Source of the DNA: Curtobacterium sp. MCJR17_020
Lineage (GTDB): Bacteria > Actinomycetota > Actinomycetes > Actinomycetales > Microbacteriaceae
Assembly (NCBI RefSeq): GCF_003234365.2
Contig: NZ_CP126260.1
Coordinates: 2,542,001-2,606,000 of the forward strand
Length of the DNA: 64,000 nucleotides
Direction of reading: 5' to 3'
The position numbers were made by a program, and so were the translations under genes. The notes under the pieces are model-generated. The model was not told the DNA's origin. It did no database searches and saw nothing but the letters and a program-made list of their open reading frames with translations. Shown here one piece after another: positions 1-8,955 of this stretch (position 1 is its first letter; each line of letters opens with the position of its first letter).

Positions 1-410
1 CGGGCGCCCTCGTCCTGATCGTCATCGGCAGCCTGCTCGCGATCGCGGTGCAGTGCGTCACCGACGTGCTGAGCGCAGCGGTCGTCACCTTCCTGACCAT
101 CGACCGGCGGATCCGGACCGAGGCCCTCGACCAGCGCATCGCCTCGCACCTCGACACCGGGGAGCCGGCCGACCCGTTCGCACCGTCCGCGCCGGTCTCC
201 CGACCGCCGTGGCCGCCGCAGCAGTGGGCCGGGCAGCAGCAGCCGTGGGCGCAGCAGCAGCCGCAGCAGTGGCCCGGACAGCCCCCGCAGGCGTGGCCCG
301 GACAGCAGCAGGCGCAGCAGCCCTGGCCCGGACAGCAGCAACCGTGGCCGCAACACCCGCAACACCCGCCGCAGCAGGGGCAGCACCGCCCGCCGGACGG
401 GACCGCATGA
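1..410 (+). CDS. Membrane protein, C-terminal fragment with Gln/Pro/Trp-rich tail
   Basis: The gene runs in from before the window; only its last ~136 residues are present. The visible part starts inside a hydrophobic stretch (GALVLIVIGSLLAIAV) that looks like a membrane helix, then a short charged linker (TIDRRIRTEALDQRIASHL) and a cytoplasmic-looking tail made of imperfect PWPGQQQ-type units rich in Gln, Pro and Trp. It overlaps the DUF4129 gene by 4 bases (ATGA), so the two are probably translationally coupled in the MoxR/DUF58 operon. In related actinobacteria a multi-helix membrane protein usually occupies this place; the family cannot be fixed from the fragment. The tail is low-complexity and offers no enzymatic clue. 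Confidence 0.75.
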   Translation, partial: GALVLIVIGSLLAIAVQCVTDVLSAAVVTFLTIDRRIRTEALDQRIASHLDTGEPADPFAPSAPVSRPPWPPQQWAGQQQPWAQQQPQQWPGQPPQAWPGQQQAQQPWPGQQQPWPQHPQHPPQQGQHRPPDGTA

Positions 411-1048
411 CCGCGGTCGACCCCGGCGAGGCCCGCCGTCTGCTCGAACGCGAACTCGACCGCCCCGCGTACGACGGCGCGCACGTGACCTGGTGGGACC
501 GCGCGTCACGGACGTTCCTCGACTGGCTCGGGTCGCTCCGCGCCGACGGACTCGACTCCCCCGTCGCGGCCCGCACGGCCCTGGTGATCGCGATCGTGGT
601 GCTCGTCGCCGTCGTCGTGCTCGTCGTCGTGGCCCGCGGGCTCCCCCGACGTCGTGCACGCAGCGGCGCGGACGACGCCGGCGGGGTGTTCGACGACGAC
701 GACCTCCGCTCCGCCCGGGAACTGCTCGACGCCGCACAGTCCGCGATCCGCCGGGGCGACTGGTCGGCCGCGGTCCTCGACGGCTTCCGGGCAACCGCCC
801 GCGGCCTCGGCGAGCGCGACCTGGTCCCCGACGTCCCCGGGGCGACCGCACGCACCATCGCCGCCCGCGCAGCCGTGCCCTTCCCCGCCGAGGCCGCGGC
901 GCTCGACGACGCCGCAACGGCCTTCGACGCCGTCCGCTACCTCGGGCTCGACGCCGACGAGGCCACTGCTCGCCGGGTCCTCGACACCGAGCGGGGCGTG
1001 CGCCAGGCCCGTCCGGCCAGGTCCACGGGGCCGGTGGTGCCCGCATGA
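407..1048 (+). CDS. DUF4129 domain-containing membrane protein
   Basis: 213 residues. The ATG overlaps the stop of the previous gene (ATGA), which fixes the start. An N-terminal region with a Trp pair (HVTWWDRA) precedes one strong membrane helix at about residues 57-79, followed by a basic stop-transfer (RGLPRRRARSG) and a soluble helical region. The latter carries the DUF4129-like pattern: ELLDAAQSAIRRGDWSAAVLDGFRATARGL, then an AARTIA-type segment and RYLGLDADEATARRVLD. DUF4129 proteins accompany MoxR ATPases and DUF58 proteins in operons of unknown biochemical role, often linked to envelope or stress functions. The neighbours here (DUF4350, MoxR, DUF58) agree. Confidence 0.85.
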   Translation: MTAVDPGEARRLLERELDRPAYDGAHVTWWDRASRTFLDWLGSLRADGLDSPVAARTALVIAIVVLVAVVVLVVVARGLPRRRARSGADDAGGVFDDDDLRSARELLDAAQSAIRRGDWSAAVLDGFRATARGLGERDLVPDVPGATARTIAARAAVPFPAEAAALDDAATAFDAVRYLGLDADEATARRVLDTERGVRQARPARSTGPVVPA

Positions 1049-2268
1049 GCACCGCCACCGACGTGCCGCGTACGGCCGCACCCCGACCGGAGCAGCGCGA
1101 GAGCCGACGGTTCCGGTTCGGCTTCTGGATCGCCATCGTGCTCGTCGGGATCGTGCTCGCGGTGCTCACGGCCGTGGTGCAGGGCGCCGAGCCGCCGGAG
1201 CGACGTCCCCTCGACCCGACCTCGACCACCGCGAGCGGATCGGCCGCGCTGGTCCGGGTCCTGGAGCAGCGTGGCACCTCCGTCCGGGTGACCGACCGTG
1301 CCGACGGGATCGACGGTGGCACGGTGTTCGTCGACGACTCCGACGGTGTCCTCGACCCAGGCGTCGCCGAGCGCATCGCCCGGACCGCCGAGCACGTGGT
1401 CCTGGTGGGCGTCGACTCGACCCCGTTCGCGTCGTTCGGCCTCGACGTCACCACGGCCACCGCGCCCGAGGGCGGCGACACCGTGTCCACCGCGTCCTGT
1501 GCGATCCCGGCCGCGGCGTCGGCTGCGCGGGTGTCCACCGCCGGGTACGGCTACACGGTCGACGACCCCGACGCGGACCGCTGCGCGCCGTCCGGCAGCG
1601 GCGAGGACCGAGCCTGGGGCCTCGTCCGCACGGCGACGGCCGGCGGCGACGTCACCCTCGTCGGCACCAGCTCGGCCTTCCGCAACGACACGATCACGAC
1701 CGCCGGGAACGCCGCGCTCGCCCTCGGCCTGCTCGGCTCGGACGACCGGCTCACCTGGTACACGCCGACCGTCGGCGCCCCCGACGCAGCCCCGACACTC
1801 GGGGAGCTCGCACCGCCGTGGGTGCCGAGCGGCCTCGCGCTGCTGGCCCTGGTGGCCGTCGCCGCCGCGGTGTGGCGGGGCCGACGTCTCGGGCCGCTCG
1901 TCGTCGAGCGGATGCCCGTCGTGGTCCGCGCCGCCGAGACCACCGAGGGCCGGGCCCGGATGTACGCCCGCACCCACGACCGCACCCACGCCCTGGACAC
2001 CCTCCGCGTCGCCGCGGTCCGCCGGATCGGCCGGTTGCTCGGACTCCCCCGGTCCGCGCACGTCGACGACGTCGTCCGCGCAGCCGCCCGCGCCACCGGC
2101 ATCCCGCACGACCGCGTCGGCGCCGTCCTCGTCGGCGGTCCGACCCTCGACGACCGCGCCCTCGTCGACGGCACGAGGGCACTCGACGACCTCGAGCGGG
2201 CCCTCCGACGATCCACCTCGGGCGACCGTCCCAGCACCGACCACGACCGACCAGGAGCACGACCGTGA
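1045..2268 (+). CDS. DUF4350 domain-containing membrane protein
   Basis: 407 residues, start fixed by an ATGA overlap with the DUF4129 gene. A basic N-terminus is followed by a membrane helix (about residues 28-48, FWIAIVLVGIVLAVLTAVV), an extracytoplasmic region starting at PPERRPLDPTSTTASGSAAL, and a second helix near residues 258-276. The 'STTASGSAALVRVLEQRG' segment is the typical DUF4350 opening, where such proteins resemble a Rossmann-like ABC-type sugar or GldG fold. The C-terminal ~120 residues are cytoplasmic and Arg/Asp-rich. The gene sits in the DUF4129-DUF4350-MoxR-DUF58 operon; function is not established. It ends in a GTGA overlap with moxR. Confidence 0.85.
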   Translation: MSTATDVPRTAAPRPEQRESRRFRFGFWIAIVLVGIVLAVLTAVVQGAEPPERRPLDPTSTTASGSAALVRVLEQRGTSVRVTDRADGIDGGTVFVDDSDGVLDPGVAERIARTAEHVVLVGVDSTPFASFGLDVTTATAPEGGDTVSTASCAIPAAASAARVSTAGYGYTVDDPDADRCAPSGSGEDRAWGLVRTATAGGDVTLVGTSSAFRNDTITTAGNAALALGLLGSDDRLTWYTPTVGAPDAAPTLGELAPPWVPSGLALLALVAVAAAVWRGRRLGPLVVERMPVVVRAAETTEGRARMYARTHDRTHALDTLRVAAVRRIGRLLGLPRSAHVDDVVRAAARATGIPHDRVGAVLVGGPTLDDRALVDGTRALDDLERALRRSTSGDRPSTDHDRPGARP

Positions 2269-3293
2269 CCGACCTGCCAGCTGCCCCCGACCAGCACGTC
2301 CCCGCGCCGGGCGACCGCGCCCCGCACGACCGGAACCAGCACGACCCCGGGCTCCGCGACGCTTTCGGGCGGGTCCGGGCCGAGGTCGCCAAGGCCGTCG
2401 TCGGACAGGAGGGCGCGGTGTCCGGCATGATCGTCGGACTCCTGGCGCAGGGGCACGTGCTGCTCGAGGGCGTGCCCGGCGTCGCCAAGACCCTGCTCGT
2501 CCGCAGCCTGGCCGCCGCGATGTCCCTCGACACGAAGCGGATCCAGTTCACGCCGGACCTGATGCCCGGCGACGTGACCGGTTCGCTCGTGTACGACGCC
2601 TCCACCGGCACGTTCCCGTTCCGCGAGGGCCCCGTGTTCACCAACGTGCTGCTCGCCGACGAGGTGAACCGCACGCCCCCGAAGACCCAGTCCGCCCTGC
2701 TCGAGGCGATGGAGGAACGCCAGGTCAGCGTGGACGGCGACGCCCGGCTCCTGCCCGACCCGTTCTTCGTCGCCGCGACCATGAACCCGATCGAGTTCGA
2801 GGGCACGTACACGCTCCCCGAGGCGCAGCTCGACCGCTTCCTGATGAAGCTGACGCTCGAGATCCCGCCGCGCGACGTCGAGTGGCAGGTCCTCCGCCGG
2901 CACGCCGACGGTTTCGTGCCGCGGGACGTCCGGTCGGCGGGCATCACCCCCGTGGTCGGCGTCGACGAGGTCCTCGCCGCGCAGCGCGCCGTCCGGGCCG
3001 TCGGTGCCCGTGACGACGTGCTGGCGTACATCGTCGACCTCGCCCGCGCGACCCGTCAGGCACCGTCCGTCCGGGTCGGGGTCAGCCCGCGCGGTGCGAC
3101 GGCCCTGCTCGCCGCCGCGAAGGCCTGGGCGTGGCTCACCGGCTACGACGCCATCACGCCCGACCACGTGCAGGCGATGGCCCTGCCGGTCTGGCGCCAC
3201 CGGCTCCGGGTGGCCGCCGACGCCGAGCTCGAGGGCGTCGGCGCCGACGGGGTGCTCCAGCAGGTGCTCGAGCAGGTGCGGGTGCCGATCTAG
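2265..3293 (+). CDS. MoxR-family AAA+ ATPase
   Basis: 342 residues, GTG start within a GTGA overlap. It has a complete AAA+ core: Walker A GVPGVAKT (residues 69-76), Walker B LLADEVNR (Asp132/Glu133), the sensor-1 region MNPIEFEGTYTLPEAQLDRF and a C-terminal lid with SPRGATALL (sensor 2 Arg). MoxR ATPases act as chaperone-like remodelers, usually for the von Willebrand-like or DUF58 proteins encoded next to them, as here. The first ~35 residues are Pro/His/Asp-rich and probably disordered. The stop overlaps the DUF58 start by one base. Confidence 0.95.
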   Translation: MTDLPAAPDQHVPAPGDRAPHDRNQHDPGLRDAFGRVRAEVAKAVVGQEGAVSGMIVGLLAQGHVLLEGVPGVAKTLLVRSLAAAMSLDTKRIQFTPDLMPGDVTGSLVYDASTGTFPFREGPVFTNVLLADEVNRTPPKTQSALLEAMEERQVSVDGDARLLPDPFFVAATMNPIEFEGTYTLPEAQLDRFLMKLTLEIPPRDVEWQVLRRHADGFVPRDVRSAGITPVVGVDEVLAAQRAVRAVGARDDVLAYIVDLARATRQAPSVRVGVSPRGATALLAAAKAWAWLTGYDAITPDHVQAMALPVWRHRLRVAADAELEGVGADGVLQQVLEQVRVPI

Positions 3294-4645
3294 TGGCGGT
3301 CTCCGGCCGGTTCGTCGCGCTGCTCGCCGTCGCCATCGTGCCCACCGTGCTGCTCGCCAGCGGGTGGGCCGGCCTGGCGTGGGTCGTGGTCGTGCTGCTC
3401 GCCGCGGCCCTCGACGTGCTGCTCGCCGCCGACCTGGCACGCGTGCGGGTCGAGCGGCGGATGCCGCGACTGGCCCGTCGGGACAGCACCGCCGACGGCA
3501 CGCTCGTGCTCGCGAACGACGGCGGGCGGGTGCTCCGGAGCATCGTCCGCGACATGTGGGAGCCCTCTGCCGGACACCGGCCGCGCCGGATCCGGATGAC
3601 GGTGCCCCCGGGCGAACGACGGACCGCCCGCATGCGGTTCACCCCGTTCCGCCGCGGTCGACGCCGCACCGCCGGCGTCGCGGTCCGGGCCTTCGGTCCG
3701 CTCGGTCTCGCAGCCCGGCAACGGGTCCTCACGGCGCCGGGCGAACTCGTCGTCACCCCGCCGTTCCGCTCGCGACGGCACCTGCCGTCACGGCTGGCCC
3801 GGTTGCGCGAACTCGACGGCGAGACCACCTTGCAGCTCCGCGGCCACGGCACCGAGTTCGACTCGCTGCGCGACTACGTCCGGGGCGACGACGTCCGCTC
3901 GATCGACTGGCGAGCGACCGCCCGACGGCAGGACCTCGTGGTCCGCACCTGGCGCCCGGAGCGCGACCGGCGGGTCGTGGTCGTCGTCGACGCCGGACGC
4001 GCCGGGGCCGGACGGGTGGCCGACGAACCGCGCCTCGACACCTTCATCGAGTCCGCGCTGCTCCTCGGCGCCCTGGCCGCAGCCGCCGGCGACCGGGTCG
4101 ACCTGGCGGTCCTCGACGACACCGTCCACGACCGTGTGCACGGGGCGACCCGCACCGACGTGGTCCAGCGCTTCGGTGAGGCCCTCGCGATGGCGGAACC
4201 CGGACTCGCCGCGACCGACTGGTCCGCCGTGCCGGCGCTCGTCGACTCGATCACGACGTCACGGGCGCTCGTCGTGCTGGCGTCGAGCCTCGACTCGGTC
4301 GGTGCCTCCGGCGACCTGCTGGCGGTGCTGCCCCGGCTCACCCGGCGGCACGCCGTCGTGGTGACGAGCATCGAGGACCCGGCGGTGCAGCGGACCGCAC
4401 GCGGCGGGGTGGACCCGGCCACGACGATCCGCACCGCGCGGGGCGGACGCGTGCCGGGCCTCCCCACCGGCGCGGAGCGCGACGTGTACCGGCGGGCCGC
4501 CGCCGAACGCACCCTGCTCGACGCCGACGGCGTCGCCGACGTCGCACGCCGGAGCGGCGCCGAGGTCGTCCGTGGCGCGCCGGAGGACGTCCCACCGCTC
4601 GTGGCGGACGCCTACCTGCGCGCGAAGGCGACCGGCCGGCTCTGA
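3293..4645 (+). CDS. DUF58 domain-containing protein
   Basis: 450 residues. The GTG start shares one base with the moxR stop (TAGTG). Two N-terminal membrane helices (about residues 5-20 and 24-45) are followed by a beta-rich stretch and the DUF58 signature LRDYVRGDDVRSIDWRATAR near residues 195-215. Next comes a von Willebrand A-like segment beginning RRVVVVVDAGRAGAG, where the usual DxSxS metal site is changed to D-A-G. DUF58 proteins pair with MoxR ATPases, as here. The last gene of the operon; 13 bases later a convergent gene ends. Confidence 0.93.
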   Translation: MAVSGRFVALLAVAIVPTVLLASGWAGLAWVVVVLLAAALDVLLAADLARVRVERRMPRLARRDSTADGTLVLANDGGRVLRSIVRDMWEPSAGHRPRRIRMTVPPGERRTARMRFTPFRRGRRRTAGVAVRAFGPLGLAARQRVLTAPGELVVTPPFRSRRHLPSRLARLRELDGETTLQLRGHGTEFDSLRDYVRGDDVRSIDWRATARRQDLVVRTWRPERDRRVVVVVDAGRAGAGRVADEPRLDTFIESALLLGALAAAAGDRVDLAVLDDTVHDRVHGATRTDVVQRFGEALAMAEPGLAATDWSAVPALVDSITTSRALVVLASSLDSVGASGDLLAVLPRLTRRHAVVVTSIEDPAVQRTARGGVDPATTIRTARGGRVPGLPTGAERDVYRRAAAERTLLDADGVADVARRSGAEVVRGAPEDVPPLVADAYLRAKATGRL

Positions 4646-4658
4646 AGCGGGGCGGACG

Positions 4659-5657
4659 CTACCCGGCGACCAGGGCGGACGTGCCGCGCTCGAACTCGTC
4701 GAGGTCGCCGCGCTCCCCGGCCCGGTACGCACGACCGCCGAGCACCCACTGGTACGCCAGGACCGCGGCGAGCGCGATCGTCCCGATGCCGATCTTGACC
4801 GGCCACGGCCAGTCCTGGCGGGTGACGATGCCCTCGACCAGGCCGGACAGCAGCAGCGTCAGCGTCAGGCCGACCGCGATCGTGATGAGGGCTCGGCCGT
4901 CCTCGGCGAGGGCCTGCGCACGGGTCCGGTGCGGACCCGGAGCGACCCACGACCAGAAGATCATCAGGCCCGCGCCGCCGGCGAGGAACACCGAGTACAG
5001 CTCGAGCTGGCCGTGCGGGGCGATGTAGAGGAAGAAGTCGGCCAGGCGGCCCTGCGAGTGCATGATCGCCGCGGAGACCCCGAGCCCGACGGCGTTCTGC
5101 ATGATCGAGAACGGCACGAAGACGCCCGTGATGCCGAACGCGACCATGGTGGCCGCGATGTAGGCGTTGTTCGTCCACACCTGCGCCGTGAACGCGCCGA
5201 GGCCGTGGTCGGAGTAGTAGTCGACGAAGTCCTGCGTGGCGTACTGGCGGAGCGCCTCCGGCGTGCCGAAGGTCGCCGTCGCCCCCGGTGTGGTCGTGAT
5301 CCAGACGGCCACGATCGCGCCGATCGCGACGGTGGCCAGCGCCACCCAGATCGTCACCCAGCGGATCCGGTACAGCGCCGCGGGCAGCTGCCGGGTGAAG
5401 AACAGGGCGACCGCGGTGAGCGGGTCGACCGGCGTGCCGGTGAAGCGCAGGCGGGCGCGGTACAGGGTGAGGGACAGCCGGTCGCCGGTCGCGGTGCGGG
5501 GTGCGGCGCCGCGGATGCGGGCGAGGTCCGTCGCGGCGGCCTGGTAGCCGGAGACGAGCTGGTCGACGTCGGCACCGGTGGTGTGCCGGGCGCGCGCGAG
5601 GCGGTCGAGCTCCTGCCACCGGTCGCGGTGCACCTCGGCGTAGGCGTCCAGGTCCAC
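4659..5657 (-). CDS. Stage II sporulation protein M (SpoIIM) family membrane protein
   Basis: 332 residues. The GTG start (VDLDAYAEVHRDRW) is preceded by a good ribosome site, CGAGGGGGAAC, so I prefer it to longer readings. A soluble helical N-terminus of about 100 residues leads into several membrane helices (residues ~105-125, 165-190, 205-230, 260-280, 295-315). The segment FTAQVWTNNAYIAATMVAFG and the later ISPHGQLEL-like IAPHGQLELYSVFLAGGAG match the SpoIIM/DUF95 family. In non-sporulating actinobacteria this family commonly lies with MoxR, DUF58 and RDD genes, exactly as here, with no established function. It converges on the DUF58 gene and diverges from the RDD gene. Confidence 0.9.
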   Translation of the reverse strand: MDLDAYAEVHRDRWQELDRLARARHTTGADVDQLVSGYQAAATDLARIRGAAPRTATGDRLSLTLYRARLRFTGTPVDPLTAVALFFTRQLPAALYRIRWVTIWVALATVAIGAIVAVWITTTPGATATFGTPEALRQYATQDFVDYYSDHGLGAFTAQVWTNNAYIAATMVAFGITGVFVPFSIMQNAVGLGVSAAIMHSQGRLADFFLYIAPHGQLELYSVFLAGGAGLMIFWSWVAPGPHRTRAQALAEDGRALITIAVGLTLTLLLSGLVEGIVTRQDWPWPVKIGIGTIALAAVLAYQWVLGGRAYRAGERGDLDEFERGTSALVAG

Positions 5658-5687
5658 GTGTTCCCCCTCGTGTCGGCCGACTTCCGA

Positions 5688-5693
5688 CAGAAT
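5688..5693 (+). promoter_or_regulatory. Probable -10 element (CAGAAT) of the RDD gene, leaderless type
   Basis: CAGAAT lies 6 nt before the ATG at 5700, so a transcript starting the usual 6-7 nt downstream would begin at the start codon. No Shine-Dalgarno sequence is visible. Confidence 0.5.
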
Positions 5694-5699
5694 GATCCC

Positions 5700-6569
5700 A
5701 TGTCGAAGCCCCGCACGCCGCGCGACCTCGCCGACGCCCGGTTCTCGCTCGCCCTGGACGAGACCGCCGACGAGCTCGTGGTGGGCGAGGCGGTCGCGCT
5801 CGACGTGCAGCCGGCCGGACTCGTCCTGCGGTTGGCGTCGGCGCTCCTCGACGGGGTGTGCCTGCTCGTCCTGTACCTGCTGCTGGTGTTCGGGGTGTCC
5901 CGGCTGTGGCCGAGCGGCCTCGACGAGGCGTGGGGCGCCGCACTGAGCATCGCCCTGTTCGTCGCCGTGCTCGTGCTGGTGCCGGCCGCCGTCGAGACCG
6001 TGACCCGGGGCCGCAGCGTCGGCCGGTACGCCGTCGGCACGCGGGTCGTCCGGGTCGACGGCGGTGCGATCGGGTTCCGGCACGCCTTCACCCGCGCGCT
6101 CGTCGGGCTGTTCGAGTTGTGGATGACGTTCGGGTCGGTGGCGCTGCTCGTGGCGTTGTTCGGCAGTCGTCCGCGGCGCCTCGGGGACCTGCTCGCCGGC
6201 ACCGTGGTGCAGCACGAGCGGCTGCCGAAGCAGCGCGACCCCCAGGTGGTGCTGCCACCCGAGCTGACGGCCTGGGCCACGGTCGCGGACGTCTCGGCGC
6301 TACCGCAGCGGCTCGAGAACCGGCTCGGCGCGTTCTTCCGCGGAGCAGCCGTGATGCGCCCCGAACTCCGCGAGTCCGCCGCCCGTGCGCTGGCCGCGGA
6401 TGTCGCACCCTTCGCCCACCCGGTGCCGCCGGTGCCCGCTGAGGTGTTCCTCGCCGGGGTCGTCGTGCTGCGCCGTGGGCGGGACGTGCAGGCGCTGCGC
6501 TCCCGCGTCGGGTTGCTCACCGCGGCTGGCGCGTCGGCATCGGCGCGCCCCCCGGGCTTCCCGCGGTAG
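5700..6569 (+). CDS. RDD family membrane protein
   Basis: 289 residues, ATG start. Residues ~35-160 form an RDD domain: LVLRLASALLDGVCLLVLYLL (the usual Arg then Asp in helix 1), a second helix (ALFVAVLVLVPAAVETVTRG), and a third after FRHAFTRALVG, ending in the typical RRLGDLLAGTVV segment. The remaining ~120 residues are soluble and helical (LTAWATVADVSALPQRLENR), resembling a DUF4129- or SpoIIM-associated cytoplasmic tail. RDD proteins are multi-pass membrane proteins; transporter-like roles have been proposed for some members. Divergent from the SpoIIM gene with only 42 bases between the starts. Confidence 0.9.
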   Translation: MSKPRTPRDLADARFSLALDETADELVVGEAVALDVQPAGLVLRLASALLDGVCLLVLYLLLVFGVSRLWPSGLDEAWGAALSIALFVAVLVLVPAAVETVTRGRSVGRYAVGTRVVRVDGGAIGFRHAFTRALVGLFELWMTFGSVALLVALFGSRPRRLGDLLAGTVVQHERLPKQRDPQVVLPPELTAWATVADVSALPQRLENRLGAFFRGAAVMRPELRESAARALAADVAPFAHPVPPVPAEVFLAGVVVLRRGRDVQALRSRVGLLTAAGASASARPPGFPR

Positions 6570-6594
6570 CGCGCCGCCGCCGACCGCGGCGCGC
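6570..6594 (+). terminator. GC hairpin between convergent RDD and ahcY genes
   Basis: The arms GCGCGCCGC and GCGGCGCGC flank a short loop and fill the 30-base gap between two convergent stops. There is no U-run, as usual for high-GC actinobacteria. Confidence 0.5.
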
Positions 6595-6599
6595 CCGGC

Positions 6600-8078
<1,479 letters not shown>

Positions 8079-8183
8079 GCCCACCAGTCTTCCATGCCGG
8101 GAGGCGCGGGTCCCCAGCCGACGTCGGTCACGTTCCACGGGCCTCCCCGTCCACCACCGCTGGTGCGTTGCGGACGCGAGCGC

Positions 8184-8399
8184 TCAGTCGGTCTCGCGCT
8201 GCAGCGGCTCGCGCCGCACCACCTGCCAGCCGCGCGGGACGCGCAGGCCGGCCGCGTGCCGGGCGCAGAGGTCGTAGCCGTGCGGTTCGACCCGCGTGGA
8301 GAGCGGGCCGACGACGACCATGGAGTCCCCGTAGTCGTAGGTCAGGGTCGCCGAAGCGCTCGCGGCGCACGCGACCTTGCTGCAGATCCTCACGTCCAT
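8184..8399 (-). CDS. DUF3499 family small zinc-ribbon-like protein
   Basis: 71 residues. Two metal-site-like knuckles are visible: CSKVAC (Cys5, Cys10) and CARH (Cys45, His48), separated by a beta-strand-rich segment (ATLTYDYGDSMVVVGPL), consistent with the DUF3499 family (Rv3258c type). The family is almost restricted to actinobacteria, its function is unknown, and it is typically divergent from a DUF1025-type protein, as it is here. I chose MDVRICSK as the start because family members begin right before the first Cys. Confidence 0.87.
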   Translation of the reverse strand: MDVRICSKVACAASASATLTYDYGDSMVVVGPLSTRVEPHGYDLCARHAAGLRVPRGWQVVRREPLQRETD

Positions 8400-8409
8400 G
8401 TCGTCAGGG

Positions 8410-8415
8410 AGCCTA
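8410..8415 (-). promoter_or_regulatory. Probable -10 element (TAGGCT) of the DUF3499 gene
   Basis: TAGGCT on the minus strand, 10 nt upstream of the ATG at 8399; the leader would be very short or absent. Confidence 0.45.
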
Positions 8416-8465
8416 GCGGAGCGAGCACGAGCGACCGGAGCGACCGGGAGTGACGACGGCACGCG

Positions 8466-8471
8466 TACGAT
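8466..8471 (+). promoter_or_regulatory. Probable -10 element (TACGAT) of the DUF1025-type gene, leaderless type
   Basis: TACGAT ends 6 nt before the ATG at 8478. This favours 8478 over the in-frame GTG at 8472, which would lie upstream of the predicted transcript start. Confidence 0.55.
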
Positions 8472-8477
8472 GTGGGG

Positions 8478-8918
8478 ATGCGTCGCAAGCCCCGCCTCGT
8501 CACTCCCGTCGACCGCGGTCGAGGCCGGTCCCGGCACGGACGCGGCGGGCGGTCGAGCGTGACCGGTCCCGAGCTCGCGCCGATCACCACCCGCGCCGAG
8601 GCCTTCGACCGCATCGTCGGCGACAGCGCCCACTACCTGATCGGGCTCTGGCCCGACGAATTGGCGGGCGTGGTGTTCCAGGTGGCGGACATGCCGACCG
8701 ACGCCACCCTGCCCGACGCGATGCCCCGCTGGCGCATCGACCGCGACACCCGCAGGGTCACCGTGTTCCGGATCCCCGTCGAGCGGGTGAACCGCAGCCC
8801 CGAGAAGGACGACGCGGATCGGCGGATCATCATCGAGACGGCCGTGTTCCGCGCCGTCGGCGAGCTGATCGGCAAGGACCCGTGGGACCTGGCGCCGGAC
8901 CGCTACCGCCACTGGTGA
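8478..8918 (+). CDS. Metallopeptidase (DUF1025/zincin-like) family protein lacking HExxH
   Basis: 146 residues. An Arg/Gly-rich tail of ~30 residues precedes a compact domain. Its context (divergent from DUF3499, near whiB) and the layout ITTRAEAFDRIVGDSAHYL...LAGVVFQVADMP...VTVFRIPVERV...RRIIIETAVFRAVGELIG fit the Rv3259-like family annotated as metallopeptidase. At the position where zincins have HExxH the sequence reads IETAVFRAVGEL, with no His pair, so peptidase activity is unlikely. The fold assignment is family knowledge; the loss of the motif is directly seen. Role unknown. Confidence 0.8.
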   Translation: MRRKPRLVTPVDRGRGRSRHGRGGRSSVTGPELAPITTRAEAFDRIVGDSAHYLIGLWPDELAGVVFQVADMPTDATLPDAMPRWRIDRDTRRVTVFRIPVERVNRSPEKDDADRRIIIETAVFRAVGELIGKDPWDLAPDRYRHW

Positions 8919-8948
8919 CGACGCGGTGCCCGGAGGCACCACGTCGTC
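8917..8948 (+). terminator. Hairpin between convergent DUF1025-type and DUF5719 genes
   Basis: GACGACGCGGTGCC and GGCACCACGTCGTC pair with a single mismatch around the 4-base loop CGGA, directly after one stop and just before the stop of the opposite gene; likely bidirectional. Confidence 0.7.
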
Positions 8949-8955
8949 GTCACCG

